NCBI RefSeq assembly: GCF_032854445.1
Contig: NC_088296.1
Coordinates: forward strand, 16,545,485-16,609,484
Length of the DNA: 64,000 nucleotides
Origin: Liolophura sinensis
Lineage: Eukaryota; Mollusca; Polyplacophora; Chitonida; Chitonidae
Direction: 5' to 3'
Part shown: positions 18,870 to 32,299 of the stretch, piece by piece
Layout of the letters: every line of letters begins with the position of its first letter
How positions within the stretch are numbered: position 1 is the stretch's first letter
Position numbers and translations under genes: made by a program
The notes under the pieces: model-generated
Seen by the model: the letters and a program-made list of their open reading frames with translations, nothing else
Told to the model about the DNA's origin: nothing
The model's database searches: none

Positions 18870-21660
18870 CAAAATAAGTTTTACTCAGTCTTAAATTCTA
18901 TATGATCAAACCATTTCGTTTAAAGGCTATAGCGTACTTGAGGACAGTTTTACAAACTTATACTTGTACTAATTAACAAATGCTTTCTTGTCGTCTCTTC
19001 TGGGCACGCGGTGGGTCAAGCTGATTTCCTCATGGGTTAGCAGTGTCAGCTTTTACCCGACATCCAGACGCACTTACAGAAATCTCCACCGGGCTATCTG
19101 GACACATGTATGCCGGTTAATCGATTTCAGGCTCGTTGGGAAGACAGAAGGAGGAAATAATGTAGACTGGCGATTGGAGAGAAGACCTTAAAGCACCCTC
19201 AAAGCAGCTCATATATGATCCAGGCGACAGTTTTACTGACAGAAGCGGAAATGAGAACTCTTCTGTCAGATGAGAGATAAAAATGAGTTCTGCTGTCTGG
19301 GATTTTCTCCTCACAATGAGATGTTTTCGACATTTCTGCCGTCGATGTATTTTTTCCACTGGTTGTGATTGGAATGGTGATTTTATAACGGCTGTTTTGT
19401 TACCTTTCATTTAAATTATGTAGTTTATTGGTGTTTAACGCAGTAATCAGTTTTGGTATTTAAATAATTACAGCAATCAGTTGTGATATTAGAGAAAATT
19501 GGAGTTCCTTCCTGAAGCAAACCTGGGAAGGTACCAGATTAAATCTTGGCTTAAACTGCTGCCGAACCAGAAAATATGGCCTAACTTCTAATGGGCTGAT
19601 TGATCGCGAGGAGAGCAGCCCAGTATATGACGCCCGACACACAAGGTTCAAACTCGACCTTGGGCAGGGATTTTGTGGTCTCACTGCATGCGGGGTTTTG
19701 GTGACAATAAATATTGGGCGCCGCTCGTATGTGGCCCCCAGTTTGCACAGAGTGTTACTTGACTTCCACCAGCATGGTGTGCATATCTCTACGCCATGCA
19801 CATGTAAGACAGATTGTTAATATAACTCGCCAAAAGGCGGTGATTTGGGCCGCGCTGTGCGGTTCCCTCCACCCAGAAAATAAACCGCCTTTAGTTTAGT
19901 TTAGTTTAAATCTGTACAACCCTACCTTTACAAAATTTTGTATAAAAAATGACTGAAAAGGCATTTGTAGTATAATAATACAGTATAAAAAAAACAGAGG
20001 CAGGAAAAAAGTTAACGGGGAAGTATCGGGGCATGAAAAGTAGGGGAAAGAAATGAGTCGTGTGACTTCATTTTGGAACGGAATGGAAATCAAAATGCAC
20101 CTCTAGTTGAAATGAATTGAGCGAAAGATCCTACAAATCATTGAATCGATTACTATGTACAGTAAACTAGTGCACAAATTTTCAATGCTGTGCACTATTT
20201 TCGGAAGGCCATGATGGCTTGAGTGTGAGCGTGTAAGGGGCAATAAAGCAAATAATGAGCGGTATTTACTGTCAACATGATTCTCCTCTTGGAAGTTGCC
20301 TGCTCGTCCTTAAACCCCTTTTGAACGGGAGCCACTCATCAATACTGGGCATTAGCAAATGGGTGATTAATTCAGAGCCAGCCAAACGGCGTATCTCAGT
20401 CAGTGAGAAAGGTAATTAATCCATCAATCAACCCATCACTCAATCAATCAATAGATTAGTCGATCAAATAGTGAAATAAATTTTCATTGCATCGAACCTG
20501 AGGTAATTGGCAAGTCTTTAAATATGTTAAGCTTTAAGAAGGTGTGTAAACGGAGGGCGTTGAAGAAGTTAGAGTTACAAACATGTATGAGAAATTTGCA
20601 CGCAAACCCCCAACCGTCTAATCATTGGTGTCGAGTAAAACTTTCAACCAATGAAACAAGTCCATGTCTGACTTTAGCTGTGGCAGACGTCGATTATTCT
20701 TGAAAGCATCTAATATCCAGGCAGGTGTCAAAATGTTTCCCAACACATCTTTTTTGTTTCGAGCTTCTGCGTAATATCTCGTCTGGCGCATCATCTCACG
20801 AGATAAAATTTAGAAGCCACTACAGCAAACTTGGTACAAAAAACAAAATGTTTTTTTTTTCATAAGTAATACTGATTGAAAATGTTATTTTGGCCTTTTG
20901 TGAAGAATTCGCGAAAGCGTTAAATTACAGTTCGTCTTAGATATCTGACGTTTAATGCTATTCTAATGTCAGGGAATGTGTACACGTCGTTTGGAAAGGC
21001 TGTAACGACCATCATAACATTCTGCTAAACAAAAAGAAAAAATAAGTGTGCGGATGGCACTTCACTCAAAGTCAGGAAGAAAAAAAATAATGGCTGGCTT
21101 TAAATCTGTATTGAGAAGCTCTGTGGTTGAAGTTTAAGCTGAGATCTGGCAGGTTGTTAGTTAGAAACAAAAATAACTCCCTTCCTACAGGACACAAGGC
21201 TTTATCCCGTCGTGACATCGAATGTGGCTTCCTGTTTTTCAATTTTTCATTAAAGCATCCATAAATCATTGAAACCATTCAATTCGCGGAGAGCTTTTCT
21301 CTCCTGAGAGTAAGACGCCGCGATTTATGGCTATCGCCAAAGTCTCCAGCACCGGGTTGTTTTTTCTTATTCTTCTGAGAATTATTAAGCCTTTACCTTG
21401 TACAGCGCTTCACTCATCTAAAATCGATGAAAATTTAAAAGAAGAGAACGAAGTTGAAAGCATTATATTCAGGGGCATACAATTGAGTCTATAGGAAGTT
21501 TGGCTCAACGTGGAATTTAGAAGGCGTAGCCAAATCGTAACGAAATGTACGCTAAAATAAATCAGTTTACAAGAAATATACCAAGCGGCCAAACACAACT
21601 CTGAACGATACGAATATTTATGCACATGCATGTATGTATACACGCTTGAAGTAGAACGTC
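18870..21660. other. Intergenic, no gene seen
   Basis: Unique-looking sequence with short frames. A B-box-like GGTTCAAACTCGACC near 19640 hints at an old tRNA-derived fragment. Nothing else supported. Confidence 0.45.
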
Positions 21661-21667
21661 GCACTCA

Positions 21668-21971
21668 ATTTTTCAGTCATATGGCAATGTTGAGTCTCTA
21701 GGTGTGTGAACATAGTATATCGTGTTTCTTCTTGCTGCAGGCCGAGCGCAAGCTGCCGAAGTGCTGCCGTCACTGAAGTGTCCAGTAGCACTATACTGAC
21801 ACCGGGCCTGCCAGTCATGTTTCCGTGCTCTAACCTTTAAGTGCTGAGTCCCAAGCGAGGCGGCAGCAAGTACAATTTGTAAAGTTTTTGATATCTCCCG
21901 GACCGGGTTTAATCCCAGGTCTGCCGACTTCGTTGTGGACGCACTGATCATCAGGCCACCGAAGCGATACA
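21668..21971 (-). mobile_element. SINE family B copy, left arm of inverted pair
   Basis: Runs from TTTTTCAGTCATATGGCAAT (reverse tail) through GAAGTGCTGCCGTCACTGAA and ACTGACACCGGGCC to a tRNA-like head (CCGGGTTTAATCCCAGG, then GGCCACCGAAGCG). Nearly complete. Confidence 0.8.
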
Positions 21972-21980
21972 AAACAATAC

Positions 21981-22190
21981 AGGTCTGCTGATACCAAAGA
22001 CTTTAAAAAGTGGTACTGGTGTGAGTGTCAGGTGTCTTCGGCATGATGCTCTAGTAGCTGTAGAGCTTTTAGCGAGATGAACTCGCCCTGCCTCGAGAAT
22101 ACACAGTATATGTACACAGACCTAACGAACCCTCATCGCCATATCGCTGAAAAAATTGTTGAGTACGAGGTTAAACCACAAGTATACATA
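21981..22190 (+). mobile_element. SINE family B copy, right arm of inverted pair
   Basis: Begins at CTGATACCAAAGACTTTAAA and ends at GTACGAGGTTAAACCACAAG. The tRNA head is mostly missing and the centre is shortened. It lies ten bases from the opposite-facing copy, so the two could form a long hairpin. Confidence 0.75.
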
Positions 22191-22736
22191 CAGTACCATA
22201 CAATAAAGCAATTAGCCAATGTGTCAAAGACGCGGCTAATCAATGGCCAAAATAATCCGCAACTCAATCAGTCAAACAAACAATAGCTGAACTAGTGAAA
22301 GTTAGAAACACTTTTCTAAATGACCAGCCATACATTCGTTCACATATTCACCCAACCACACGACGGACCAATAGGCCAGTGACTGACGAGAGAAACAGTA
22401 AATAAGTATTGAATCAAATAATCGGTGCACCAGTCCACAAAAGGTGCAATCTCAATAACAGGACATTTAATAAAGCCTTGTTATAATGGAAATCCACTGT
22501 TCTGACATGTTCAATGTTGTTTACCATTATGAACAGGTTAAGGTATGCGAACAATGTACGAGTCAGCTTGGCCTCCTGATTCAGCGGAATGTACCTCTTA
22601 TATACCAGAAATGGGCTAGTCGGTGATATATATTATTTAATTATTGTAAATAGGTCTCTGGATTGGAAACCATAACGACCTTAAGCAGTTTTCAATATTC
22701 AACGTGCAGCTAAGGAATTTCTAAGGAATTTTATAC

Positions 22737-23287
22737 ATTTATTTGTTTGACTGAAGTTTTACGACATACTCAAGAATACTTTACTTATACTACGGCGGCC
22801 AGTATTATGCTGGGAGGAAACCCGGCAGAACCTAGGTGGAACCCACAACCATCCACAAGTTATTGACAATCTTTTGGGGCCTCCGTGATTCAGTCGGTTA
22901 GCGCGCTAGCGCAGCGTAATGACCCAGGAGCCTCTCACCAATGCGGTCGCTGTGAGTTCAAGTCCAGCTCATGCTGGCTTCCTCTCCGGCCGTAAGTGGG
23001 AAGGTCTGCCAGCAACCTGCGGATGGTTGTTGGTTTCCCCCGGGCTGTGCCCGGTTTCCACCCACCATAATGCTGGCCGCCGTCGTATAAGTGAAATATT
23101 CTTGAGTACGGCGTAAAACACCAATCAAATAAATAAATAAATAAATAAATATTGGCAATCTTTACTACCTACGACGGGAAAGGGAGCCTGTATGAGTTGG
23201 ACTTGAACTCACAGCGACCGCAATGGAGGGAGGCTCCTATTTTGGAGTTATTGTGCCGCGTTTGCATGCTCACCACTCGGCCACTGG
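22737..23287 (-). mobile_element. Old SINE family A copy split by a younger one
   Basis: The 3' half (22737-22874, reverse tail and body) and the 5' half (23164-23287, B-box and head region, GGACTTGAACTCACAGCGAC) belong to one minus-strand copy. They are separated by the plus-strand copy at 22875-23150. Confidence 0.8.
22875..23150 (+). mobile_element. Young full-length SINE family A nested in another
   Basis: Complete head (GGGGCCTCCGTGATTCAGTC), body and tail ending in five AAAT units. Flanked by ATTGACAATCTTT (22862-22874) and ATTGGCAATCTTT (23151-23163), a 13-bp target duplication with one mismatch. Confidence 0.92.
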
Positions 23288-23642
23288 AAATTTCTCCTAG
23301 TAACATGATGACCAATACAATCTAACAATTTGGTTAATACTAGGCTTTTTTTTCTCTAATCATTTTCTCTAATAATTCGTCAAATATTGTGTATAGACAA
23401 CAGTATATGTATATGTGACACGTAAATGTATAATTCGTGTAACAGTCGTCAGGCTTGCAGAATGGACGTTTTTATTTTCCCAATAATCGCAAGACTAACT
23501 TCCAACAAAACACCAAAGAACTAATAAAGTAAATAAAACGAGACTATAAAGAAAAGCACTGAATGTGGAAGTGCAATCTGAAGCCAACATACATAGTCTT
23601 GCAAAAGACTGACCTAATCTGTAAATAGCTTTTAATTTCCGT

Positions 23643-23918
23643 TTACAACGTTATTTGGCTTGATATATGGTGATTGCTCGCTGCGGAAACAGTTTGGACA
23701 TTCGCGGCTGTGGTGTTCCTCATTGGGATCAGACATTTAGATTTCCGGTGAGCTAAAGGGCCTGATTTATTCTCCAACAAATTGTCCAGCGAAAGATTTG
23801 GGAAATCTAAACGTTTAATTGACTGATAGCTCTTAAAAGGAGTAGACGGAGACTCCGGAGTGGCATTAGCTTGTTGTAGCGATACATAGTGTGTCCAGGG
23901 GGAATTGGCAAAGGCCAC
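23643..23918 (-). CDS. Unrecognised protein-like open frame
   Basis: A 91-codon frame with no ATG at its start (GTG at 23918), reading PWTHYVSLQQANATPESPST, then SIKRLDFPNLSLDNLLEN and KSKCLIPMRNTTAANVQTVS. Composition resembles a real protein more than most frames here, so an internal exon is possible. No convincing acceptor, donor or family could be fixed. Confidence 0.2.
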   Translation of the reverse strand: MAFANSPWTHYVSLQQANATPESPSTPFKSYQSIKRLDFPNLSLDNLLENKSGPLAHRKSKCLIPMRNTTAANVQTVSAASNHHISSQITL

Positions 23919-23919
23919 T

Positions 23920-26900
23920 CACGCTGGAGGTGTAACGACAACATGTGAGAGAGGGCAACACTGCAAGATTGTGATGTAAAGCTCCTATACTCCGCCAGGC
24001 ACAGGGTTACGTAAGCTCGATGCTGCTTCTCCTCTCTCTCTGCCTAGTTGCTAGAGCTGATGTTAAGCATGGCAGACTCGTCAGGCGGTGAAGATAGATT
24101 TGCGTGTCGGCGGAAATCGATCTGTACATCTCTTCAGAATATCGTTCTATATCAGTTCTCGGAAACCCCAGCCTTCTGTATCATCTAGTTCAACGAACAA
24201 CTGCGCCGCTAGACTCTCGATTAACCTGAGAGATAATGCGTAGAGAACTAGCACGAGACGGGATAGAGGAACTAACGCGAGGATAATGACAATAGTTTGG
24301 CACAAACCGAAACAGGATATCCGGCTTAGTCCCGCAATAAATAATGTCTAGTTTTCTATTGGACGAGTAATGAAGTGTGTCCAGTTATTTAGAGACTTGT
24401 TTAGCAGGAATTCCAGAGAGGTCTTTATTGGCGACTCTGGGCGCACAAAGTGAGGAAGAAAATCCGAAAAATATCACATAAGCAATTATTTCGATCCAAA
24501 AGATTTATGGTTTGTTGTATTTGATTGGTATTTTACCAATATATCAATACTTTACTCAAGAAATTTCGATATTTAATATCACGGCGTTCGATTGCGGGCT
24601 CAGAGGAAACTGGTGGGAATTCGGCGCATGTGCTGTGTGTAAGTTTTATAAGCAAAGTATTGTGACGAAAACGTGCGGAGGAATCATATAAAATTATTAT
24701 AATGACGCATATATTAATATTTAAATATTTTATAGACCTTACACGCTTCCTTGTCTTTTGTGGACTTTTGACATTCCGTCAGCTTTTCCTGTCATGGTGT
24801 TAGACTTCTGCAGTTTTTACCCATACTTCCACGGGTAGCTTATTCTTCACAATGATGGCGCCGTCCAATATGGTTCACATGGGACATCGGCACCAGAAAC
24901 AAGACGTCAGTTTTCTCTGTATATGTAGATGTGCCATTCATTAAGGTTTAGTATTGTTTTCACTGTTGATCTCAGTTGTGTCTTTATATTCCATTTGCTG
25001 CAAGTAAAATTAAACAATTACTGCAATTCATTTAAACATGCTGTGAAATAATCAGGTTTTTGAGTAAATATTCAATTAATTACTGCATACATTATTTTGG
25101 TCAGCAAATAAACTCAACATTGCAGCTTAATAAGTCGGATGAATTGTGTCAGAATAAACTACAATTCCATGTCAATTATACAGCGATTGCTTTCTTGCGG
25201 TATACCTATGTTGGAATTTGCCAGTAAATGTCTAGTTGTAACGTTCCTAAAGTTGTGACGGCGCTTGTCTGTACTAAAACTATATCACAGTAAGAAATTT
25301 CCAGTGTAAAATAAAGGATATTGCAACACAGAATGTATATTCAATCTTGAAATGAACACTTTTTAGGTTTTTATCTGTCGCTAGCTATAGATCTGGAGAA
25401 ACATGTCATTCTAATTGGAACTCTTGATAACCATACTCATTAAATCGACCCATTTGTGACTCGAACCGGCGATGATGAATGACATTCCGGTTTCACCTCT
25501 CCATAAACAGTCGAAATTCAGGCAGCTTTGAGACTTTCTCCGATGACACTTATCCTAAACATGCTATGAAGCGAATTCAAATTTGTTTGAAACGTTATCA
25601 CCAGCCTCATGTGAAAATAATTCATAAAGTACTTTGGTACCTGCCCAAATATGTGAAAGGTAGTTTATCTACCTTTGTTCTTTGCAGCAGTTTAACGTCA
25701 GTGTTGGCGAACAGATGAATTAACAAAGTTTACTTCTACGACGTTCCAAAATGCAATGGAAAAACAGGCGATAGTGTTCTTAAAAAACGTATAGACTATT
25801 CATATTTGCGCGTGTTAATTCGGGCTAAAGGAGCAAAACTGCATGCCCGAATACAAAAGAATACAAAAGAACGGAAAAATAAACAACACATTCATAACCA
25901 TCTATTTACACTGTCATCATTTCATTTCTGATCAAAAACCTTTGTCGTTGACCTGTAGAAGGAAACAAAAATCAGATCAACTTTTTCAGTTATTTTGCGA
26001 ACATAAACAGAAATCAAACATTTGTTTTCATTATTCTGCTGGAATCAGTTATAAGAATGTGTTCTGTCGGGTGTTTATGAATGTATACTGTAGCACCTGA
26101 AGGGTGTGCGCCCAGCTATACATTACACTCCAATGCTTGGAATCTGCTGAATCAGCAACTTCTAGTGTTCTGCCAACAATTCCCTCGTTCACCCTTTTTC
26201 CCTTGCTAATGCAATAAACACGTGAATAGCACCTTTGGATGTAAACCATTTTGAACATGACTGTCTAACACTGGCTTTCGTTGGACTGTCGTCGAGAGAG
26301 TCGAGATAGCAGAGATAATCGAGATAATGCAATGCATAATGCATCGCACATGATTTGGTCATATCGTTTTGTGCCCAAGTTTCCAAAGTAGAAATGCGTT
26401 ATATGCAATGTGCATGCGGGTAAATTCGTTTTATACCCCGATATACTGCTGCCATATCAGGTTATTTGGAATTTGTCGATTTCTACCATTTACCATAAGG
26501 CTCGATTGGCTCATTGTTATTTAACGCCATACTTAGAAATTTTCAACTTTTAGGATGGCTGTCAGTTTTGTGGATGGACAAAACTGGATTTCCAGAGCTA
26601 AACCAAAGACCTTTGGCAAGTTACTGGCAAACTTTATCACGTGTAACCTATAAAACCCCATAGCATATTACTGGAATCTATGCGTCGAAACAGACATTCG
26701 TATACCAGACATCAACAAACAAGGACTTTCCAGGTCAATAATCGTAAGGACAATTCCCAAAACGACGTATAACACAACCGCCAAAGAACAAAGAAAGTAT
26801 ATAAAGTACGAAAATAGGACGGAATCATGCAAGGAAAAGCAGTCAACAGTTTCCATTAGTGTTAGAAAGACGCAAGGTATGTTCTAGGCCACTGAGTGAA

Positions 26901-29690
26901 ATCAGTGTTCAAATCGTGTGCAATGGCAGAATCTCTGTTGTCGATAAAAATGTGTATCTCATTTGCGCTCTGCTTGCAACTGTTCATATATCTAAAGTGG
27001 TGATCTAGTTCAACCCGATGAATATACCGCCCCCGCTAGCCGGGCAAATGGTTTTCCGTCAAAAGCTTAATAATGGCAATCTTCAAACTTGGTACGTTTC
27101 GTGGTTAGGAGTCGCTCTTTGAGCTACATAACCTTCACAGGTCCAGTTTAAATACGAGGAAATAATGCACGCTGAATACGGAGAAGCCTTTTAACCGAAT
27201 CCAGATATCCTTCCTATCTGTGTCTCTCCTCCCCCCCCCCCCCCCCTCCCTCCCTCCTTCCATTCCCATCCCACTCCGCCCGGGATGAAGATCTATAAGG
27301 TATTGACCTCGGCTTATTGCCTTAGCTGTCCGTCAGCAACCAATCTGATTGGTTGAGATTGAGGTCAGGGACGTTGTAACTGTGATAAACTGCAGTAATG
27401 AGCTGCGATCAGTAGCGGGTGAGGAGTCACTGAGTGGGTCATCAATCCCTGTTTGTCGGCTCGTCTTGCCGATGCTGTATGCTGGCCGCTGTCAGGTAGA
27501 GAGCGCTGTGTGTCAAACACAGACATATAGCGGAAAGAGATGACCTTTTCATGGATACGACACATTTATGCAATAAGTAATATACGTGGGCCTTAATTCG
27601 AAAGGTAACGTAAATTCATTAATGAATAAGCAAATCTAATAAACCGATGAATCAAAGTTACGCTCGCACTCATTCATTCAATGAGTTCAACCACCTTATT
27701 GGTGAGAGGCTATTGGGTTCTTGTCTTGCTCTAATTCATGAACCATAGAAGTTTAAGGTAAATTTGTATATCAGCTTATTTATACTACACAAATCTCATG
27801 AATGTTCATCCAGTCCGCAGTAAAATATACCGACTGGAACCGTTAATGCGTACTTTCACACAAAAAGGGAAAAACAATTTTTTTTCAAAACAATGTAAAC
27901 CTATTCCTGTATTCTTCCCCCTTACATATCATTGTTTATGTATAGTTGTGCTCCTATAAGCAAAATAGTTCCCAAGCACGACAACAATCATAGAAGAGGA
28001 TGACGTGTTCTTACACATCCTGTAATCGATTCAAATAAAATATTTCTGTTTTTTTTTTGTTTTTTTTTTGGATGAGTGAATTAATCTGTTAATAACGGAC
28101 ATACGTCTCCAAATCCGCTTACACTAAAATCCCTGTTCCGTGCGTGATGTACTTATATCGACAAACGCCTCCCTCTTGGGACTAGAGACTTTAGCCCACA
28201 TGCACCTGTGTGTCTGGCTATACGTGACGAACTTGCAGTCTTCTCATCGAGCCGTTAAAGCCCCCGATATAAAAACCCAGATTCATCTCTAACCTTTCCA
28301 TTACTGCTTGCTGAATAAAAGATAAGTCTTTGTCCATTCCGCTATGAAGTGTCAGACATTTGTTGGCGTTATCTGGTTAGCAGTGACGGATGCCTATTGG
28401 CAAAAACTTGCTAGTTATATTCCCTGAGGAATTCTGGATGTAAAAGTGTCGTAACCTGCATCTGAACTTTGAGAACTTTTCCTCGTTAGATTGTAAAAAG
28501 TGGTCGGGTCAGTTGGTCTACCCGTGTGTATCATACACTTCGCTAGATTAATGTTTCAATTTGCTCGAGAAAAGAATATCGCGGATGCAAAATGGAGGAT
28601 AGAATTGAGGTCAAAAGTGCGGCTAGGCGTAAGATTGATAGCTCTGTGTAATCGCGTTTGCTTGCTCAGCAGAAATGCACTGGACATACAAATAGTACAC
28701 AAATGTACAAGCTTTCACAACGATTTCTCGACGATCTTTTCCTAAAGGACTTGCCCGATGACTTCAAGGAATAGCTCGCATGAAATATTTGTCAGGAGAA
28801 AGGCCAGTGAATAGTGCATCTGAAAAAAAAAACTGGAAATTTTGTTTGAGATTTTGAATTGATATTAATTAAATTCATCCAACTGTTCAAAGTATATGGT
28901 GAGCTACTCTGACGTCATATTACTCCAATTTCTTTTTACTGATATTCACTTACAGATGAACTTTGCGAGCATTACTTAAGTGATTTTTGGAAATTAATAC
29001 CAAGTTGATCATTAAATAGTGTGTCTAGAGAGTGACCCTTCCTTTGTGTTCAGCTTTCTATCGTGTCAGTAGTAGTATGTACAGAGTTTAGTGGGTATAC
29101 GTTTTAAACTCTCTATTTCGTAAAGGGTTAGTATCTAAATTTACAAAAAATGAAAGATTATTTAAATTTACATTTAAATTTACATTTAGATATTATGTTT
29201 ATTACCTTTAGAACAGGTCAGTTTACCAGTCTACATTGCCCTTGCGACTGAAATTGTCTCAATGAGGATAAAACCCATAGCCGGAGAAGTCAGAACCTAA
29301 AACCTGGTCAGTGTGGAACCAGGTTCAAGTGGAACATGAATATCCTCTATTGCTGTTTCAAATTGACACGGCTGTATTTTTGTATCTGCATATAGATGGA
29401 AGTCATCTCGATTTGACATGATTTTGATACCAATTACTAGGTTAAAAGAGAAATAATCCTGATAAATGCTCGACTCTGACGTCCAGCTCAGGTTCCGGGC
29501 GGCCTGCTGTAGACCGCATATAGCAGTACACCAGTGTTAAGTGGATTTAAAGTCATCGTGGCATTTCTTAGTACTTCCTATTGAGTACTATTTAAACATG
29601 TTATAAAATGTGCACTTATGGCCATTAGGTAAATATGGACACTGGTCCTTTAATCAACAGTTCTGTTGCTGAAGCAGTATTGGTGTTGCT
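23920..29690. other. Long intergenic stretch, no gene seen
   Basis: Contains the C-rich tract at 27229 and weak old repeat traces (24510-24625, 26511-26645). Open frames of 60-85 codons (25479, 25843, 28500) have no recognisable features. Confidence 0.45.
27229..27275. repeat. C-rich tract
   Basis: An uninterrupted C run of about 17 followed by CCCT units. The minus strand is G-rich and could form a quadruplex. Confidence 0.75.
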
Positions 29691-29691
29691 C

Positions 29692-30113
29692 ACTTGGAGG
29701 TGCAGTTTTAGGTCAGCTGCACCCCTTAACTTGGAGGTGCAGTTTTAGGTCAGCTATACAACTTAACTTGGAGGTACAGTTTTAGGTCAGCTACACACCT
29801 TAACTTGGAGGTACAGTTTTAGGTCAGCTACACACTTGGAGGTGCAGTTTTAGGTCAGCTGCACACCTTAACTTGGAGGTGCAGTTTTAGGTCAGCTACA
29901 CACCTTAACTTGGAGGTACAGTTTTAGGTCAGCTACCCACTTGGAGGTACAGTTTTAGGTCAGCTGCACACCTTAACTTGGAGGTGCAGTTTTAGGTCAG
30001 CTACACACCTTAACTTGGAGGTAAAGTTTTAGGTCAGCTACACACCTTAACTTGGAGGTACAGTTTTAGGTCAGCTGCACACCTTAACTTGGCGGTGCAG
30101 TTTTAGGTCAGTC
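29692..30113. repeat. Minisatellite, 12 units of about 37 bp
   Basis: Units start ACTTGGAGGTGCAGTTTTAG and end GTCAGCTACACACCTTA. Two shorter units lack the CACCTTAA part. Units differ mainly at GTGCAG/GTACAG and CTGCAC/CTACAC. No long open frame. Unit variants alternate, which suggests higher-order duplication. Confidence 0.95.
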
Positions 30114-30899
30114 ATACTTCTTAACAGCAGGTGTGTTTGTCTTTATTATACCATGTATGCTATAAGAGCTAACAGGAAACCACAGAAAAACGACAATAGT
30201 TAACGGTGCATGCATCCATTTCCAGTGACATTACATTAAACCCAATTTACAATTTTACGTCTAATAAACATTTTACATAAAATGTGAGTCTGCGCATTTT
30301 CGTTTTTTTAATTCGTTTAACGTTTATTCGTCTCAAATGATATGGAATACTTCGCCGTCTATATATGTATGTCATTTGCGATCCAGAGCTCTATATATGT
30401 GAAAGCCGCGCTTTCCAATATTTCCTAAAACCGTCGAAAAATACAAAGCAAATACTACACAGTATGTTGACGGCTCTTTTAATGACATCTTACCCATCTG
30501 ACGTCTAGTATGCTCAGTAGGCTCCCGAGTCAAGTAGTAGTATGTGGAGAATTTTGGCTCTTTTCGTTATGAAAAACCACCCTAAGGAAAACATGGCGCA
30601 GTGTGTGGTTATTGTGCTGAAATTATGTGGACCATCAATCTCGGTTTAAGATTGAAGGTGTGGAAGTTACTTTATTATCTTCGCTGTTTATTCAGTAAAA
30701 CACTAGTCTGGGCTACACCAGGTAAATCGATGCTACAAGATGAACCATCCCTTTCATTCAATGCGGCATCTGTCATTGAAGGCATTCGTAGTCTTCAGCG
30801 GATACACTGTCTGTATAAACATAGCCTGGAAGAGTGATGACGGTCTTTAGCGCAATAAACGGTCTTCCAGGTTCTAAATCGCATATCTAGAATTACAAT

Positions 30900-30940
30900 G
30901 GGGTGGGTGGAGGGGGTGGGGTGGGAAGGAGGGGGACGGG
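30900..30940 (+). other. G-quadruplex-prone tract
   Basis: A plus-strand run with eight G blocks of three or more (GGGTGGGTGGAGGGGGTGGG and onward). It lies between repeats; no gene start was found beside it. Confidence 0.5.
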
Positions 30941-31385
30941 CATGCAAGCAAACATTTACTTGCCTGCCACAGTGATTGTTTGTAAAACATCACTGCATGA
31001 GAAGTAGATATGTCACAGACTGACAATTCTTTATCGTTTGCTGTGTCATGGAAGTTGTCATTAAAATTCAAAAATATGTATGGAGAGCAAAGAGTGTTGT
31101 ACAGGAAGCTGATATAAAAGCCGCACGCGTCTTTGAAGTGGCAAACAGCGTTCAGTCACATCATTAAAGAAAGATTGGCCTTTACCACAGCAATGGTAGT
31201 GTTTCAGTGATGTGGCGAAAATGCGCATGCGCGCCGTTATAACCATCAGGATCTCACTCTGCTTGCATCCTTCGTATCAAGGTATATACAGTCGTCGACG
31301 CTCTTGTGGCTGTTTGCGCCGTTCAAAGTTCGTTGTCCACTACTTGTTTTTCACTCATGTGGAATACACATCTGCACACCTTAAA

Positions 31386-31632
31386 CGTGGAGCTCAGTTG
31401 GTTAGCGCGCTTGCGTAATGAGCCAGGAGTCCCTCACCAATGCAGTCGCTGTGAGTTCAAGTCCAGCTCATGCTGGTTTCCTCTCCGGTCGTACGTGAAA
31501 AGCTCTGCCAGCAACCTGCGGATGGTCGTGGGTTTCCCCCGGGCTCTGCTCGGTTTCCACCCACCATACTGCTGGTCGTATAAGTGAAACATTCTTGGGT
31601 ACGGCGTAAAACAGGAATCAAAGAAATAAATC
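31386..31632 (+). mobile_element. SINE family A copy
   Basis: Head from GGAGCTCAGTTGGTTAGCGC, B box GTGAGTTCAAGTCC, body (CCTGCGGATGGTCGTGGGTT) and diverged tail (GGCGTAAAACAGGAATCAAA). The first bases of the head are lost. Confidence 0.9.
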
Positions 31633-31807
31633 AAATCAAACCTGGGATTGTTTGTCAGTAACTTGTCTAGGTTCAAGGTGGTTTAAGCCGGGCATTCTGG
31701 TTTCTTGTACCCATAAAACTGATATAACAGAATAAGTGAAAATGCCAGTATTTACACTGATGTCTTTTGACATACAAACACATAATCAAACTACCAAAGT
31801 AAAAATA

Positions 31808-32005
31808 CGGGCCTCCGTGGCTCAGGTGGTTAGCAAGTCAACGGTTCAAGTTCAGTTCATGCTGGCTTCCTCTCCGGCCGTACATGGGAAGATCTGTCAG
31901 CATTCTGTGGCTTTGCCCTTTTTCTTCCCACCATAGTGGTGGCCGCCGTCGTGTAAGTGAAACATTCTTGAGTGCGGTTTAAAACACCAATCAAATAAAT
32001 AAAAT
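31808..32005 (+). mobile_element. SINE family A copy with shortened head and body
   Basis: Head GGGCCTCCGTGGCTCAGGTG passes quickly to AACGGTTCAAGTTCAG, deleting the middle of the tRNA-like part. Tail AAACACCAATCAAATAAATA. Confidence 0.85.
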
Positions 32006-32299
32006 TAAAATACTCTGACTAGGCACAAAACCGAGACGGTATATATTTATTGTTATTTTTTGTGTCAGCTTGTTTTCTGCATTTAGCCGCACTATATATC
32101 ATAAAATATATAAACACAAAGCCATCTGTGAATCAAACCACACAATCGCTCTTCAAGGATCCTTTAACCCCTAACGGTCATAAAACGCTGTCAAAAGACA
32201 CCCAGTTTTCTCATACAAATTCGCTAGCAGTGTTAGACATGTTAGGAGCCAAAACACTTAATCTGGCGAATGAATGCAGATTTATATTAGGCGAATTTT

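Noticed and set aside
24510-24625. Possible very old SINE family A copy
   Set aside because: Only TTTGATTGGTATTTTACC and ACTCAAGAAATTTC resemble the tail; the rest cannot be aligned.
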